Assembly (NCBI GenBank): GCA_949318235.1
Contig: OX439131.1
Span: 41,694,693-41,758,692, forward strand
Length of the DNA: 64,000 nucleotides
Reading direction: 5' to 3'
Source of the DNA: Ecdyonurus torrentis
Taxonomy: Eukaryota; Arthropoda; Insecta; Ephemeroptera; Heptageniidae
Below, one piece after another: positions 13,695 through 29,446 of this stretch (the stretch's first letter is position 1; each line of letters begins with the position of its first letter). Position numbers and translations under genes: made by a program. The notes under the pieces are model-generated. The model ran no database searches. It was not told the DNA's origin and was given only the letters and a program-made list of their open reading frames with translations.

Positions 13695-13902
13695 TGACGA
13701 AACATATAATTCTAATTTTTAGAAAACTTCATTTTGCGTGTCCTTGAGTAATCAATCAGCTGTAAAATGAAATTTAGTAACATTATTTTTGAAGAGAAAA
13801 AAAACACACAAAGGGGAATGATTAGCGACATCATAGTGATTATATACGTATTAAGACAATATTTTTAAAGCATGTAACTTAAAACACTTCCTTAAATTTG
13901 TA

Positions 13903-14086
13903 TTAAAGGTATAGAAAACATGAAACAAATTGAGATCTATAAAACTGGTGATAATTTATACCAAAATATTAATGTGGTTTCCCAAGATAGCGTGAAAAAA
14001 GTAAAAAACTGTAAAGTATGCAATTTGCGTGAATAGTTCTGTTTATGACTTCAGAAACAGGCAAAAACTAGTATGAAAATGTTGTG
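13903..14086 (-). mobile_element. Family A MITE, copy 3, first half
   Basis: The segment begins TTAAAGGTATAGAAAACATG and runs to the conserved block ATGAAAATGTTGTGCG. There the alignment to the family breaks, and it resumes at 15157 after a ~1.07-kb insertion. Confidence 0.85.
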
Positions 14087-14088
14087 CG

Positions 14089-15156
14089 CACGGAAAATAA
14101 AATCTACTTAAATTAAGCAAAAAGCTAGTATTAAAATGCTGTGTTTTGCAATAGAGACAGTCCTAACTGAGAATTAGTAGGGCGGTATGCTAGACCCGCT
14201 CCTACCTGCGCGCAGCATAGCATACCTGTCGGCCAGGAGAAATAGACTCAGGTGAGGTGGGCTTGCAAACTCACCCCTAGTATATTTGAGTTAGCACTAA
14301 TATACTAAATTTTAGAATTGGACCGCAAAATGGCGTACATGAGATTTTTTTAAATAATTCTGTGTATTAATTTAATTATTAATTATTATAAAAAATAAAC
14401 GTTGGTAATAATTTGAAATATTCAATGAAATGAATAATTCCCGCGGTGGATGTTCTTAGTTTATTATAAATGTATGCAAATATACTTTCATATAAATTAC
14501 ATAATTATAAATCATATCATAATTTGTTAGTAGCGGGGGACAGAGGACCATTTTTTTCCCAATGCGTCGATCGGGTTTGGCTACCATAGGCCATATCGAT
14601 GAATATATCAAATATAATATACCATTGTGTTACTACATGACGACTCATTTTGCACCTTATTTGACTGAGCGATTACTTCATTTTTATTTTTTATGTAAAA
14701 TCATCACTTATAATTCTATTTGCATGTTATACGCGGTAATTAAGACAGTTAAAGTATTTTTATAAATCTGATAGTTTAGAGCTAATTACCTTCTTCATGG
14801 TCTCCTGAAAAATAGAGAAACGTGGCCATTTAAACGGAGATTGGCTGATTTTAGCAATGCTAGCTCCTAGTTTGCGGGAATACTAGATCGGCTCAGGCGG
14901 GTTAAGCACAGCTGCGCTGGCAGTCAGGTGCCGCTCCTCCTGGATCTCAGGTGACATAAAAACTATACTGACTATAACTGACGCTAGGTACCGCTCCCCC
15001 TAGATCGCAGGTGGTATAAAATCTAGTGCTAGGGTTTTAGCGTCACTTATGCCAGAGATGCAGGCTACTCAGATCTTGCACGCATGTACTAGGGCGCGGG
15101 TTTATTTGCGTTAGTATACTAATCTACTTAAATTTAGCACATCTTTTTTTTCCGTG
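14089..15156. mobile_element. Insertion splitting family A copy 3; unclassified non-autonomous element
   Basis: The insertion interrupts the family A word TTGTGCG|GGTTGCAT. Its ends read CACGGAAAA... and ...TTTTCCGTG, a 9-bp inverted repeat, flanked on both sides by CG. If the inverted repeat is not intrinsic, a GTGCG duplication is the other reading. Just inside both ends lies a direct repeat, AATCTACTTAAATTWAGC. The interior is G+C-richer near both ends. It includes two ~43-bp tandem-like units 59 bp apart (14923 and 14982: GTCAGGTGCCGCTCCTCCTG against CGCTAGGTACCGCTCCCCCT). A 67-codon frame at 14562-14765 has no recognisable motif. No transposase or reverse transcriptase is seen. Confidence 0.7.
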
Positions 15157-15297
15157 CGGGTTGCATGAATTAAAATTTTCTGATCACTGCTACGGTGTTA
15201 GAGTTGGGTTTTGAGACCAGTTAATGTTTTCTATGTAAATCTTATCACGTATTTTGTGAAATAAATGCTATTGTTTTTATGTTGTCTATGCATTTAA
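15157..15297 (-). mobile_element. Family A MITE, copy 3, second half
   Basis: The sequence resumes with CGGGTTGCATGAATT, then the family's TTTTCTGATCACTGCTACGG and TTTTGAGACC blocks, and ends TCTATGCATTTAA. That end is an inverted match to the start at 13903. Confidence 0.85.
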
Positions 15298-15764
15298 CCA
15301 TAGACGTATAAATTAAATTACTAGCTTTCGTTTATCATACCTTAAATATATATTTTTTACTGTGTTATACTGAATCATTGACTATAAATAATGATAAATT
15401 ATTACACTCAAACAACTTAATATTAAATATGGAAAGTATACTTGATGTGGGGGAAGTATACCATATTATATATAATATGGTAGATTATCCTATACATATT
15501 ATAAAGTTTTTGAAAGTGTAATAGAGGTATGGGATAATTGCAATAAGGGACTTAAAGAGACTATATATAAGAGAGGGAAAGAGAAAGTAAAAGTGTGAAT
15601 GTCGGTGCAAACTTCTGAGCTTTTGTGCAGCAAGTTAGCAAGTAAAGCACCTCAATGATACGTTCTTCTTAACCTTCTTTCTCTTCTTCTAACCAATGAG
15701 TCTGGGAATATATATATCTACTCACGCGTATATGCATTGAATCCTTCAACTCTCAAAACTTTGC

Positions 15765-15766
<2 letters not shown>

Positions 15767-15847
<81 letters not shown>
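15767..15847. repeat. (CT)n microsatellite
   Basis: About 81 bp of CT. With the (GA)n at 16199 it makes an inverted pair about 350 bp apart. Confidence 0.97.
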
Positions 15848-15850
<3 letters not shown>

Positions 15851-16198
15851 CTCTACTTTACTCTACTCTTTCCACTCTACACACTAGCTTTCAAACTCTA
15901 AACTCATTTCAAAATGTCTTTTTTTACCTTTATTGCTTTAAATCGGTATAAAAAAACAAACGAAAAAAAAAATATATTGAAAAAAGTTTTTAAATTAAGA
16001 TTTAAAAGATCGATTTAGAATTTGATTAAATTTTTATATTACTTGATATTTTATAACATTTATTTTTTGAAATTACTTTTATTAAAAAGATAGACTTTTT
16101 TTAATACATTCTATACAGAAAATGTGTTCATAAATTAATAACCACAATATTGTATCTACAGAATTTTATAATTTTCAAACTACATTTATGTTTAATAC

Positions 16199-16282
<84 letters not shown>
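16199..16282. repeat. (GA)n microsatellite
   Basis: About 84 bp of GA, opposite strand sense to the CT array at 15767. Confidence 0.97.
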
Positions 16283-16285
<3 letters not shown>

Positions 16286-18291
16286 TTTTCATTAAGAACG
16301 GAGAGCTAACTGTGATTAAAATTCTAGTTGAAAGTCCATTTTTAGAGAACAAAAAGTTGTTAAAATTTAAACAGAATTTAAATAATTTAAAATGTTTTAA
16401 TTATTAAATAGTCTAATAAAACTTTGTGAGTGAAGGCACTACTATGCATAATCTGACACAAAATTTCAAGACAAAAGTCAATTAAAATTTTATGAGGCTG
16501 AAGAGAACAAATCTTGACACAATTTTTATAAAGAATATATATTAAAAAAATGTACAAGTATTAAAAAAAAAGGAAGGACACCAGGTATATATTTGATTTC
16601 ATAATAATAATAAAAGATGTTGTAACATATTTGTTGCGTCTAAAAATTATGATTCTTATCAAAATAAGTCAACTAATTACGAATAATTTTTACTTGCTAT
16701 CCATACTTTATATTACATATTTATATTATAATTTATGATAATTATTTAAGTACTTTACTTTCCATAATGATAATTTTAGACCTGACTCCATTTTGTACCC
16801 ATTGTTCATGCATAAAATCTATTTTTAATATTTATTTGATTACAATATTGATAATTGAAATTATAATATTAAATGGTGCAAAGTATTCTATATTTATCTA
16901 AAAGTGGTTAAGGAATAGAAAAGAAATTTTGAAGTTAAGATTTACAGGTTAAATCAATTACTGGTTGCAAATGTAGAATTTTTTTTTCAATTTTTATAAT
17001 CATTTTGCCATATATATCAATCAATGTATAATATAGGGAAATGAAATCGATCAAGAGCATTTCGGTGTACATACAGTCTTGATTAAACATGTTTACAATA
17101 GCCATTGGGAATATATTTTGCAACACATTTAATGTCCTTTAGTAAAATTACGCTTGCGTTTGTTGAAATGTTTTATTTTTCAATTCAGATAGTTCATATT
17201 GCCAAAATGAAAATTCTATGTGACAAGTAATAGAAGACTTGAATTGAAACTTAATTTTATTTAAAATAAATATCATGAAGTCATGAATAATTTTGACGTA
17301 TAAAGAGCCAAAAATTTACTTTCTTTTTGTAAAAATTGGCACAGTACTCATTGAAAGAGCTAATCACAGTCTAAGAGCTCTCTATAAAAATCAAAGCCAA
17401 AAAAAAAAAAAAAAACTTTTTTTTTTTTTTAGTTTTCCCTAAAGAAAAATTCACTTTAAACACACGAATGCTTGAGAAAAGAAGAATCCACACACATTAT
17501 TAAGATTGAGAGTGTGCTATGTCGACTAAATGTCATTTCAGAAAGATGAATAACCGAGCGAGCAGTGTGGTTTTTGTTCAAGTGGCTCACAGTCCAAGCT
17601 TTAGTGTGCGAGATTTCTCTCTTTTGTATGCTCATCTCATATCCTATAACTATTCTTCTTTGCTTTTTGCATTTTTGCCACTGCTTTTGCTTCTGCGCAC
17701 GCCTTTTTCATGTTCAGAATATCATATCTAGATATCCTTTATCACTAACATACATATCAAATCACTTTAATTGAATTATATATTAAATCATATATAAGTT
17801 TGTGCATTCTTATAAATTATGTCTTATTAATTTTCTATTTTACCATTCATTGATTTTAATCTAATTATTTAAAAGTGTGAATGTGATTTTTATAACTATA
17901 TATATAAAATAATGCTTGTTCATTAGAACATTTTTTTCCTTCTTGTAATGACACATGTAGTCTCATAAAATAAAACGTAAAAATGTCTACAGGTTATGAA
18001 GTTTTTATATATCAACCATATATATTTTTTATTTCTACTATAATATACTGTTATATATATATATTTCTATGTTTCTATGTGTGTCCGTGGCTACCTACAC
18101 TCTACTCCATACTATACACTACTGCTTTTTCAGCACATATGAGTTTGCTCTGGAATGTTATAGGATTGGTGGAAACGTAGTGTATGAAACGAACGAGAGA
18201 ATTTTGAGTTAGAAACCTTTCCACACGATTCGTTATATTTTTTTCATTTTTTTTTACTGCTGTCGCCACGATTTATCTCTCTTCTCGTAAC

Positions 18292-18296
<5 letters not shown>

Positions 18297-18338
<42 letters not shown>
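18297..18338. repeat. (CT)n microsatellite
   Basis: Pure CT of about 42 bp. Confidence 0.95.
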
Positions 18339-18339
<1 letters not shown>

Positions 18340-18976
18340 ACTCTATATTTATCTTGCTGATATACTTTTTTTTTTTACTATTCTCCTTTTCACTCAGTTC
18401 ACCTTTTATTAACTTCTAACATCATCGCTCAAATATTTTTCCACAATGCTTTATAAAAATATATAATAATTGTTGTGGTTAAATTTTATTGTTTACGTGA
18501 TTTTCAATTATTTTTAGAGGAACGGCAATGCCATGAAAATTTGGATATATAACAAAAACAACAAACCCTTTTTACATTTTTATTAATTTTAATTGTTCTC
18601 TATCAAAATATTGATTAATTAATAACTTTATTAAGGCATTGTGAGAACTCGACAACCCTATTTTACAAAACATTGGCAACATGTGAAAGATACATGTAAT
18701 CAAAATATTTTGTTAATAATTTAATATATATGCATATTTACATAGTGTACATACAGTATATACAAAGAATGAACCCAAAAATATAGTAGTATGTAGTAAA
18801 ATTAAATTACAAAAATTGCTACGTAAGTCACGTTTGCTTTTATTGTTTAATGTAATACAATCGAGAAATAGAGCCATAATGTTAAGCTTAAACAGCAGCT
18901 ATGGACAGCCAAAGAAAACATTCATATTTCAATTATAAGATAAATCAGGCAGCATTTATTAAAAATTCAAGTTTTG

Positions 18977-18998
18977 TATATATATATTTATATATATT

Positions 18999-19041
<43 letters not shown>
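18977..19041. repeat. Imperfect (TA)n microsatellite
   Basis: TA with TTTA interruptions; the last ~36 bp are pure. Confidence 0.9.
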
Positions 19042-19047
<6 letters not shown>

Positions 19048-19599
19048 CTTAATTTTTCCTTCAATTGTTTTACGGTCATTGAGATAGCTTGTTCTCACAA
19101 AGCAACGTTTGCACTTTGCAAAAAATATTATTGCATAAATATTTCATGATTCCCAATGCAATGAAGATTGCATACTATCAAATTTAATTCACATTGGAAA
19201 TATTACATCGTGAAAACTTGGTTTTAAACTGTATCAATAAAAAAATGCTAATCATATCAAAGTCATAAAAAAAATAAAATAAAAGTATCCTGAATGTTAT
19301 GCAAAAAGTCGGGCACATATAACAAACTTGTTGCCTACTTTACAGGGAGTCATAGGTATTATTTTTCAAAAACAAAATAATATGAAATTAAAATGTTGAA
19401 TCACGTATTTTATTGTATTAATAAATATAAATTTAATAAAATGAAATATAATATTAACATATTTAATATTTTTCCTTATTACTAAACAAAATTATGCGAT
19501 ATTTTTTGCAATATCAATTTATTGGACGTGCTTTGCTCTAGCTTGGTATTATGCAAAAGCAATAACCGTTTCCTTGTATAACATCATTACTGTCAACTT

Positions 19600-19755
19600 T
19601 GACTTTATTATTCTTCATGTAGAACGAACGAACAAGCGAGTGAGGGAGCTAGCTAGCTTGCTGTAGCGAGGTCGCACAAAGCTTGCGAGGCGACGAAGTC
19701 AAGCGAATGACGTGGATTTTTTTTCCATGAACACGCCGACGTTGCATGCCACTTG
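19600..19755. promoter_or_regulatory. G+C-richer island, promoter-like
   Basis: About 150 bases contain repeated GCGAG/GCTAG words (AAGCGAGTGAGGGAGCTAGC) and CGAATGACGTGG, a CRE-like half-site. It stands out from the AT-rich surroundings. No exon is recognised. Confidence 0.25.
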
Positions 19756-20152
19756 CAAAATTAATTCTTCATTTTACATTCATGTATAGAGAAAAAAAAA
19801 AAAAAAAAAAAAGGAATTTTAATAATTTTTTTATTACTTTCACTACAATATGAATTTTAATTGATACAAGAACTTGTATAACAAAAGTTTAAAGACTTGA
19901 CATTCTAAAATATATATACATATTATATATATATATATATATGCGTAATTTTTTTGATAATACTTTCTGGTAAAAAAAATACGCAAAAGTAAAATGTGTT
20001 TATTTAAATATGAACTCTACTACTAAAAACATTATCACCGTATCCTGTAACCATTGTGAAATCAAAGATTGATTTAATAATTCTCTCAGGTTATTTACAC
20101 AATAAAATTCTGTAGTTTTATAGAACAGGAGCATTAGTGTTTTAAAGAGCTA

Positions 20153-20267
<115 letters not shown>

Positions 20268-20870
20268 AAGTTCATGACGTCATTTTTTTATTAAATACTT
20301 TTGAATTACAGGGCCAAACATTTTACACCCCAACGTGACTTTAACTTAAAATAGTGCTCAGTTATTAACCACCCGTTGGCTTTGGCTTGAAAAACAAGAA
20401 AACTTTGTTATGTATAGTCTTACAATACTATTTAGAATTTTTTGATGTAATAACTACATTTTCAAATTAAAATTTTCTTTAAATAACGTAAAAAAGTTTT
20501 TATTTTTTTACTTAATTTACTACAAAGAAGCCAAGACATTGTTTGTTACATTATTTATGTACCAACTTAAGGAAGAAAATATAGAGAACGTCATTTTTTT
20601 ATATAAATTATAGTATGTACTTAAAAACTTTTAAATATCATTAATAGCTGCCTTGTCTAGACGTCAAATAAAAATCATGATTTATATCCCAAACATAACA
20701 TTATTAGTTTATTCCCATATTAAGTATAGGAATGTATATAATAGAAATTAATAAAATTCATTAAATAAATATATCAAGGCTTGTAGCATTTTTATTAATT
20801 TACTACACTGAGAAAAGTGTTTAATATTAATGCACAAAATTTGCATTAACATTAAATTAACATTTTAATG

Positions 20871-21148
20871 TTAAAGGAATAGACCAGAAGAAATCATAAC
20901 TGTAGCTCCGTAGCAGTTATCAGAAAATTTTGATTTATGCAACCCGCACAACCATTTTTACTAATTTTTGCATGTTTCTGACGTCAGAAACGTGAATTTT
21001 CACGCAAATTGCATACTTTACAATATTTTCACGCTCTCTCGTGGGGCTACAATAATATTCTGGTAAAAATTGTCATCCGTTTTGAAGATCCCATTTCATG
21101 TTTATTCATTAAAAAGCACATGTTGTTTTATGTGGTCTATGGATTTAA
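20871..21148 (+). mobile_element. Family A MITE, copy 4
   Basis: Ends TTAAAGGAATAGACCA and TGGTCTATGGATTTAA form a 16-bp inverted repeat with three mismatches. About 55 bp near the left end that copies 2, 3 and 5 share is missing. A perfect 18-bp palindrome containing TGACGTCA lies at 20974-20991. Confidence 0.85.
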
Positions 21149-21540
21149 GAAAGTACCTAGATTAGAAGCTTGATTGTTCGTCAAAGCATGAGTGTACAGT
21201 ATGTTCACTAAATATTTAAACTTGTAGAGGCTAGTGTCAATATAAGTTTGATGAGTACAAAAGATTCTCCAAAAACATTAGAGTAAACTCTCTACCAATT
21301 TCCCTAGTAGACAGTACGCATTCATTTGTAATAAGTAAACATTTTAAATGTTTAATGTTATAGTATTAAATTTTGGATAATTTTAGGAGCTCTCTATGTA
21401 TTAGAATTTGATGTATAAACATGAATTTTCAGATATGCTTTACGAAATGTTTAGTAAGTACCAGATTTAAACTTTTAGCCTCTATTACTTTGTATGCTCA
21501 GTGTATGATAAATCATAGATTTTATGATTTTTAACTTAAA

Positions 21541-21593
21541 TAATATATATATATATAATATATATATATATAATATATATATAATATATATAT

Positions 21594-21677
<84 letters not shown>
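21541..21677. repeat. (TA)n with a regular ATATAATA segment
   Basis: The first ~65 bp repeat TA with recurring AAT slips about every 12 bp; the rest is pure TA. Confidence 0.95.
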
Positions 21678-21681
<4 letters not shown>

Positions 21682-21970
21682 AAATTAGCAAGTTTATTGA
21701 AAAGAAATAAATCTCTTTTGATCCAAACATATGTCTATTTTATTTGTTCCAAATTGAATGCTTCATACGGAAACTTGATTTAAAATCCAGTTAAGAAAGG
21801 CACATTTGAGATTACTTTACACATGGGGATTTTGTACATACGTGTGACCACAGGTAGCTGTATCAGTGATGGATGAGAGGTTTCACGTCAAAAAAAAAAA
21901 AAAAACTCTTACATTTATGAACTTCAAGACATTCTAAGCTAACATAGTGCAAGTTTCTGTCAATTTTATG

Positions 21971-22170
21971 ATATCGAGGGCTACGCGGCAATTCGGAACT
22001 TGTGCAGCCTCCGCGCGCGCAAGATTGAAACATATGGATTCTCCGCGCACCTACTTTTTGGCACATATGCAGCCTCCGCGGCCGCTAATATTGAAACATG
22101 TGTAATCTCCGCGGACGCTGCGAATGAAACATATGTACATTCCGCGCGTACGAAAAGTGACACATCTGAA
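21971..22170 (+). repeat. Left arm of 33-bp-unit foldback
   Basis: The 200-bp arm is built of about five 33-bp units. The core CCGCG recurs at 22011, 22043, 22076, 22109 and 22142, intervals 32, 33, 33 and 33. Each unit carries an AACATATG-like palindromic stretch followed by a CTCCGCG core and a variable segment. The arm is extremely rich in CpG compared with its flanks. It matches the reverse complement of 23247-23446 at 199 of 200 positions by manual alignment. The one difference is in the fourth unit (GCTGCG here, GCTACG there). Confidence 0.95.
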
Positions 22171-23246
22171 TAATTTGCAGAGTTTTATGATTACAAATTT
22201 TAAGCACAAGTTTTTTAATTTCTCTGATGCAAATCTTAACGCTTTAATGATTTAATGATGTAAATAAAATTTAAATAAGATATAATAGATAATTTTACAA
22301 TAAAAATATATTATAATACCATTACTTTTTTTTAAATTAATATGCTAATAATGTTTTTAAAACGAAGACTTTTCAAAGCTCTGATTTTTTTTATAATAGA
22401 ATTTTCTTGTGATTCATTTTATGAATTTTAAAGCTACCCTACCTCAAGTCAACTTATGAATGATCAGCTAGAGTATTTTCTTATCATACATACACTTCAA
22501 AGGTCAAAATTGTAAACATCCTGTCTAGTTGACTATTGCCGGTAAATGTTTCAGTTTTCATTCTGCTTTGTGGAGAGTGTAGTTGTATTTTTAGTTATTC
22601 CGTATAAATTTTATGATTGATTTTTTCAAAAAATTAAATTATTTAATCTAAATTATAATAATTGCAGTGAATAAAAAAAAAGCAGAGCATTTGTGAAGTG
22701 TGTAATTTTATTGTAGTGCTGATAAGATTATTTTTTATTAAAAAAATTAAAGAAGAGTCTTAAAATTTTAAGGTAGGTTTCTTTATGTGTTATTTTAGGT
22801 GATAATTTAAATTCTTTAAGTTAGTAGAGAAGGTGTTAAAATATTTTGATGAGGAAAACATTTCAAATTTTACTGTTAAAAGTATGATTTTATTTCTTTT
22901 GAACATATGCATTTACTTTTCATTGCTTGTTTATTTTTTTTTTATTTTTTTATTTATTTTTTTTTATTTATTTATTTATTCATTGATTCATTTACCTATT
23001 TATAAATAAATTTATTTATCTATTGCTTCATTTATTTATATGATCATTTATTTATTAATTATCTGTCTATTTATAATTTAATTTTTAATTAGCTTTTTTT
23101 ATTATTATTAACCTATTAATTTTTTTTAAATACAATTTTAAATTTATTATCCGATGATATTATATCATCCTCCATGTAAATTTTATCTGTAAATGCAATT
23201 CATATCGGTAGGTATAGCTTTCTTCAGATGTGCCAAAATATAATTC
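22171..23246. other. Loop of the 33-bp foldback
   Basis: The loop is about 1,076 bases of ordinary AT-rich DNA. No open frame of interest or transposase-like signal is seen. A degenerate TTTA-rich stretch lies at about 22925-23110. Confidence 0.8.
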
Positions 23247-23446
23247 TTCAGATGTGTCACTTTTCGTACGCGCGGAATGTACATATGTTTCATTCGTAGC
23301 GTCCGCGGAGATTACACATGTTTCAATATTAGCGGCCGCGGAGGCTGCATATGTGCCAAAAAGTAGGTGCGCGGAGAATCCATATGTTTCAATCTTGCGC
23401 GCGCGGAGGCTGCACAAGTTCCGAATTGCCGCGTAGCCCTCGATAT
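23247..23446 (-). repeat. Right arm of 33-bp-unit foldback
   Basis: This is the inverted partner of 21971-22170, with one mismatch in 200 positions. On its loop-facing side it carries an additional degenerate unit at about 23220-23246 (TCTTCAGATGTGCC) that the left arm lacks. Because 33 is divisible by three, one frame stays open as an 11-residue repeat (TYxxSAxxxxE-like); I regard that as a by-product unless expression is shown. Confidence 0.95.
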
Positions 23447-26993
<3,547 letters not shown>

Positions 26994-27390
26994 TCTGGCC
27001 TCTAGGCGTGCGGTAGCGCTTGGTTTCAGGGTCCGGGGTTCACGTCTGTCCACGCCCAGGAGATGACCTGATGTGGGGGTAGGCTTTAAGCATAGGAGCC
27101 CTTTAGCCTAGCTCGCGTTTACGGACGTGGGGTGGATGAGGTATTGATTTGGGAGGCCAAGATTTGCCCTACCTTTAAGTGCCTCTGTTTTTGTGGGCAT
27201 CCAGCTTTAATAGAGCTTGCCGGAATTATGTCCCACCGCGCCTAGGAAAGGACATCACCCTAGAGAGAGCAGCTTCAAAGTATTCTTTAAACCAAATTTC
27301 CACAAAGCTGGGTGCATGCATCTCGGCCACTGGGTTGGCTCAGTGTGCGTGCTTAAGCCTTTCGCATCAATGAAAGTGGAGTTAGAAAAA
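26994..27390 (+). mobile_element. Probable tRNA-derived SINE or related retroelement
   Basis: This is a block of about 400 bp much richer in G+C than its flanks. It starts with a degenerate tRNA-like head: A-box-like TAGGCGTGCGG at about 27003-27013 and B-box-like GGGGTTCACGTC at about 27036-27047. A non-coding body follows, with a second tRNA-like stretch (GGTTGGCTCAGTGTGCG) near 27333. The 3' side fades into A-rich sequence. Short overlapping open frames (64-68 codons) have no recognisable product. The promoter boxes are too worn to be sure it is Pol III-derived; a fragment of another retroelement is possible. Confidence 0.45.
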
Positions 27391-27999
27391 CACAATAATT
27401 TTCATTCACAAAAAAACTTGTAATTATAAATTGAAACTTCAAAATGTAAAAATATAAAAATACAATTGAAAAACTTTCATCATTTCACTAATTAGATAAT
27501 TTAGAGTTTATTTAGTATCTAATCGGGTATGGTTTACTCATATAACGACACAACATACGTTTTGTTTTATAACCCAAAACGTATATTACATGTTAATCAG
27601 TTTAATGAATTGTTTAATGCAAATGAGAGCTACATTTTAATTTGTTTGTTACTCTTTTTGCACTTTATAAAACATTTGAAAACTCATTTCAAGCATTGTA
27701 ATTCTAAGTGTAAATTCTTTTTCAAATAAAAATCAATTTCTAGTGAAACAAATCACATCACTAATTGCTCATACAAAAATTAGATTAAAATATAACAGAA
27801 AAATATCTGCAATATTATTGATGAATTGTTAAATATTTAATGATAAAATTAGCTGAAAAAGTAATATTAATTCAAATTATAATTAGAAGTTCTTTTATAT
27901 ATAGAGTAAATATGAAATAATCATGTTTAACGTATAAATTAGAATGAAGAGCCCATACAGTTTATAACCACCCATTATTCTCTAGAAAAGTAGGTTATG

Positions 28000-28000
28000 A

Positions 28001-28046
<46 letters not shown>
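28000..28046. repeat. (TA)n microsatellite
   Basis: Pure TA of about 46 bp. A shorter TA tract lies at 28568-28590. Confidence 0.94.
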
Positions 28047-28048
<2 letters not shown>

Positions 28049-29392
28049 GTATATTTTCAGTACATTAAATATTAATTAAGTTTTCTATAGTATTTTCATG
28101 TTAGTGCATTTTAAATTTTAAAATAATAATTATAAAGTTGTATTGTGAATATTATTATTATATTTTTCTATTATTTAATTAAAAATATCATATTATATAC
28201 AAAGAAGTTTTATCATTAAAAGTCATTTTATATTATAGTATTGAAGAAATAAATCTAATAAAGTTACATAATTTAATTTTTATTTAAACACTTGTGTTTG
28301 ATTAAAAACTATTTATCTGGTTAGAAAATTGTAAACAAATGTGGGTATTTATGACGAGTTTGAATTGTGGTTGTTTTTACCGCATTCTAACACATTGTGG
28401 TTTTATACTCAAGTTGGTACATTTTCAGCTATAATTAAATATAATATCGAATATCAAAATAATTTGAAATTATAACTATTGAACATGTTACTATGGATTA
28501 ATGATGCAAAAAGAAATAGGGTACCGACGAGGGATTATAATAATCACTTGCATTATTTAACTTTTCATATATATATATATATATATATACAGAGAAACAA
28601 TAACTTAAATATTAAAAATTATTTTACTAAAATATAATACATATTTTATTTATACGGAAATATAAAAACTGGGGTTGTTTTGAAAATTTGTCAATATTGT
28701 TTTCATTTATGTAAAAAAAAAAATCTGCTTTCATAATTAGAGCCAGAAGTTAAAAAGTTGTCCTTTAATTCTATGTTCATGGCTCACAACTAGATTTTCA
28801 TCGTGGATTGACTTGTTTTTTTATAAAATTATTATTTTATCTTTAATTATTTTTATACATGATTTGATTTTATTTCTTATTTCATTTTGTAGTTGTTAGA
28901 TTTTGCTAGTATCCTACCTCATTAAAAGAATAAAGGAACCATAATACTGAAATTAATGGTTTCTATAATATCGATGTTGGCAGATATAGTAACCAGCCGC
29001 AAGGATTTTTATATTTTTTAATTTTACATCGTAATTTTCCCGCAGTGCAACTTTGAAAAAAAAAAAAGAAAAAAAAAGAGGACTCAAACTCTTGTAATGT
29101 ACACAGGACTGCGATCAGATATTTTACAATTTAAATCCATCAGCGCGTGTTTTTCTCATAAGAATAACATTAAAAATTTAGCGCGAGTTTTTGAATGGTA
29201 AAAATTCTTATCGTAATCGTGTGTACATAAGACATATATATTAGACAGTATATTTGTAAAGTTTTGAAAATTTCCTGCTCATGGTATCCTTGTTAATGAT
29301 AATGCTAGTGGAAGACATAAAAAGATACTGATAGTTTTTTTATTTACTTATTTAATTTATTATTATTATTATTTTATTCATGAACTTTGCAG

Positions 29393-29446
29393 GTGTGTTA
29401 TCTATATCACCGGTGGTGATAAAAAATTTCATACTTGATGGCCAGG
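29393..29446 (+). CDS. Speculative 54-nt exon, phase 1-1
   Basis: The segment lies between CTTTGCAG (acceptor, AG at 29391-29392) and GCCAGG|GTAAGC (donor at 29447). Phase 1 is the only open frame and reads (G)VLSISPVVIKNFILDGQ. This has a less biased composition than typical AT-rich open frames. The segment includes a 15-bp near-palindrome ATCACCGGTGGTGAT. It lies upstream of the signal-peptide exon, so it would belong to a different transcript or to an isoform with a more distant first exon. I do not recognise the peptide. Confidence 0.2.

Noticed and set aside
17519..17774. Two overlapping ~70-codon frames with hydrophobic runs
   Set aside because: No splice context, no domain, and two frames equally open; a pyrimidine-skewed patch gives L/F/S-rich translations.
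21971..23446. CRISPR array
   Set aside because: The 33-bp units are contiguous degenerate tandem repeats without unique spacers, arranged as an inverted pair, in an evidently eukaryotic genome.
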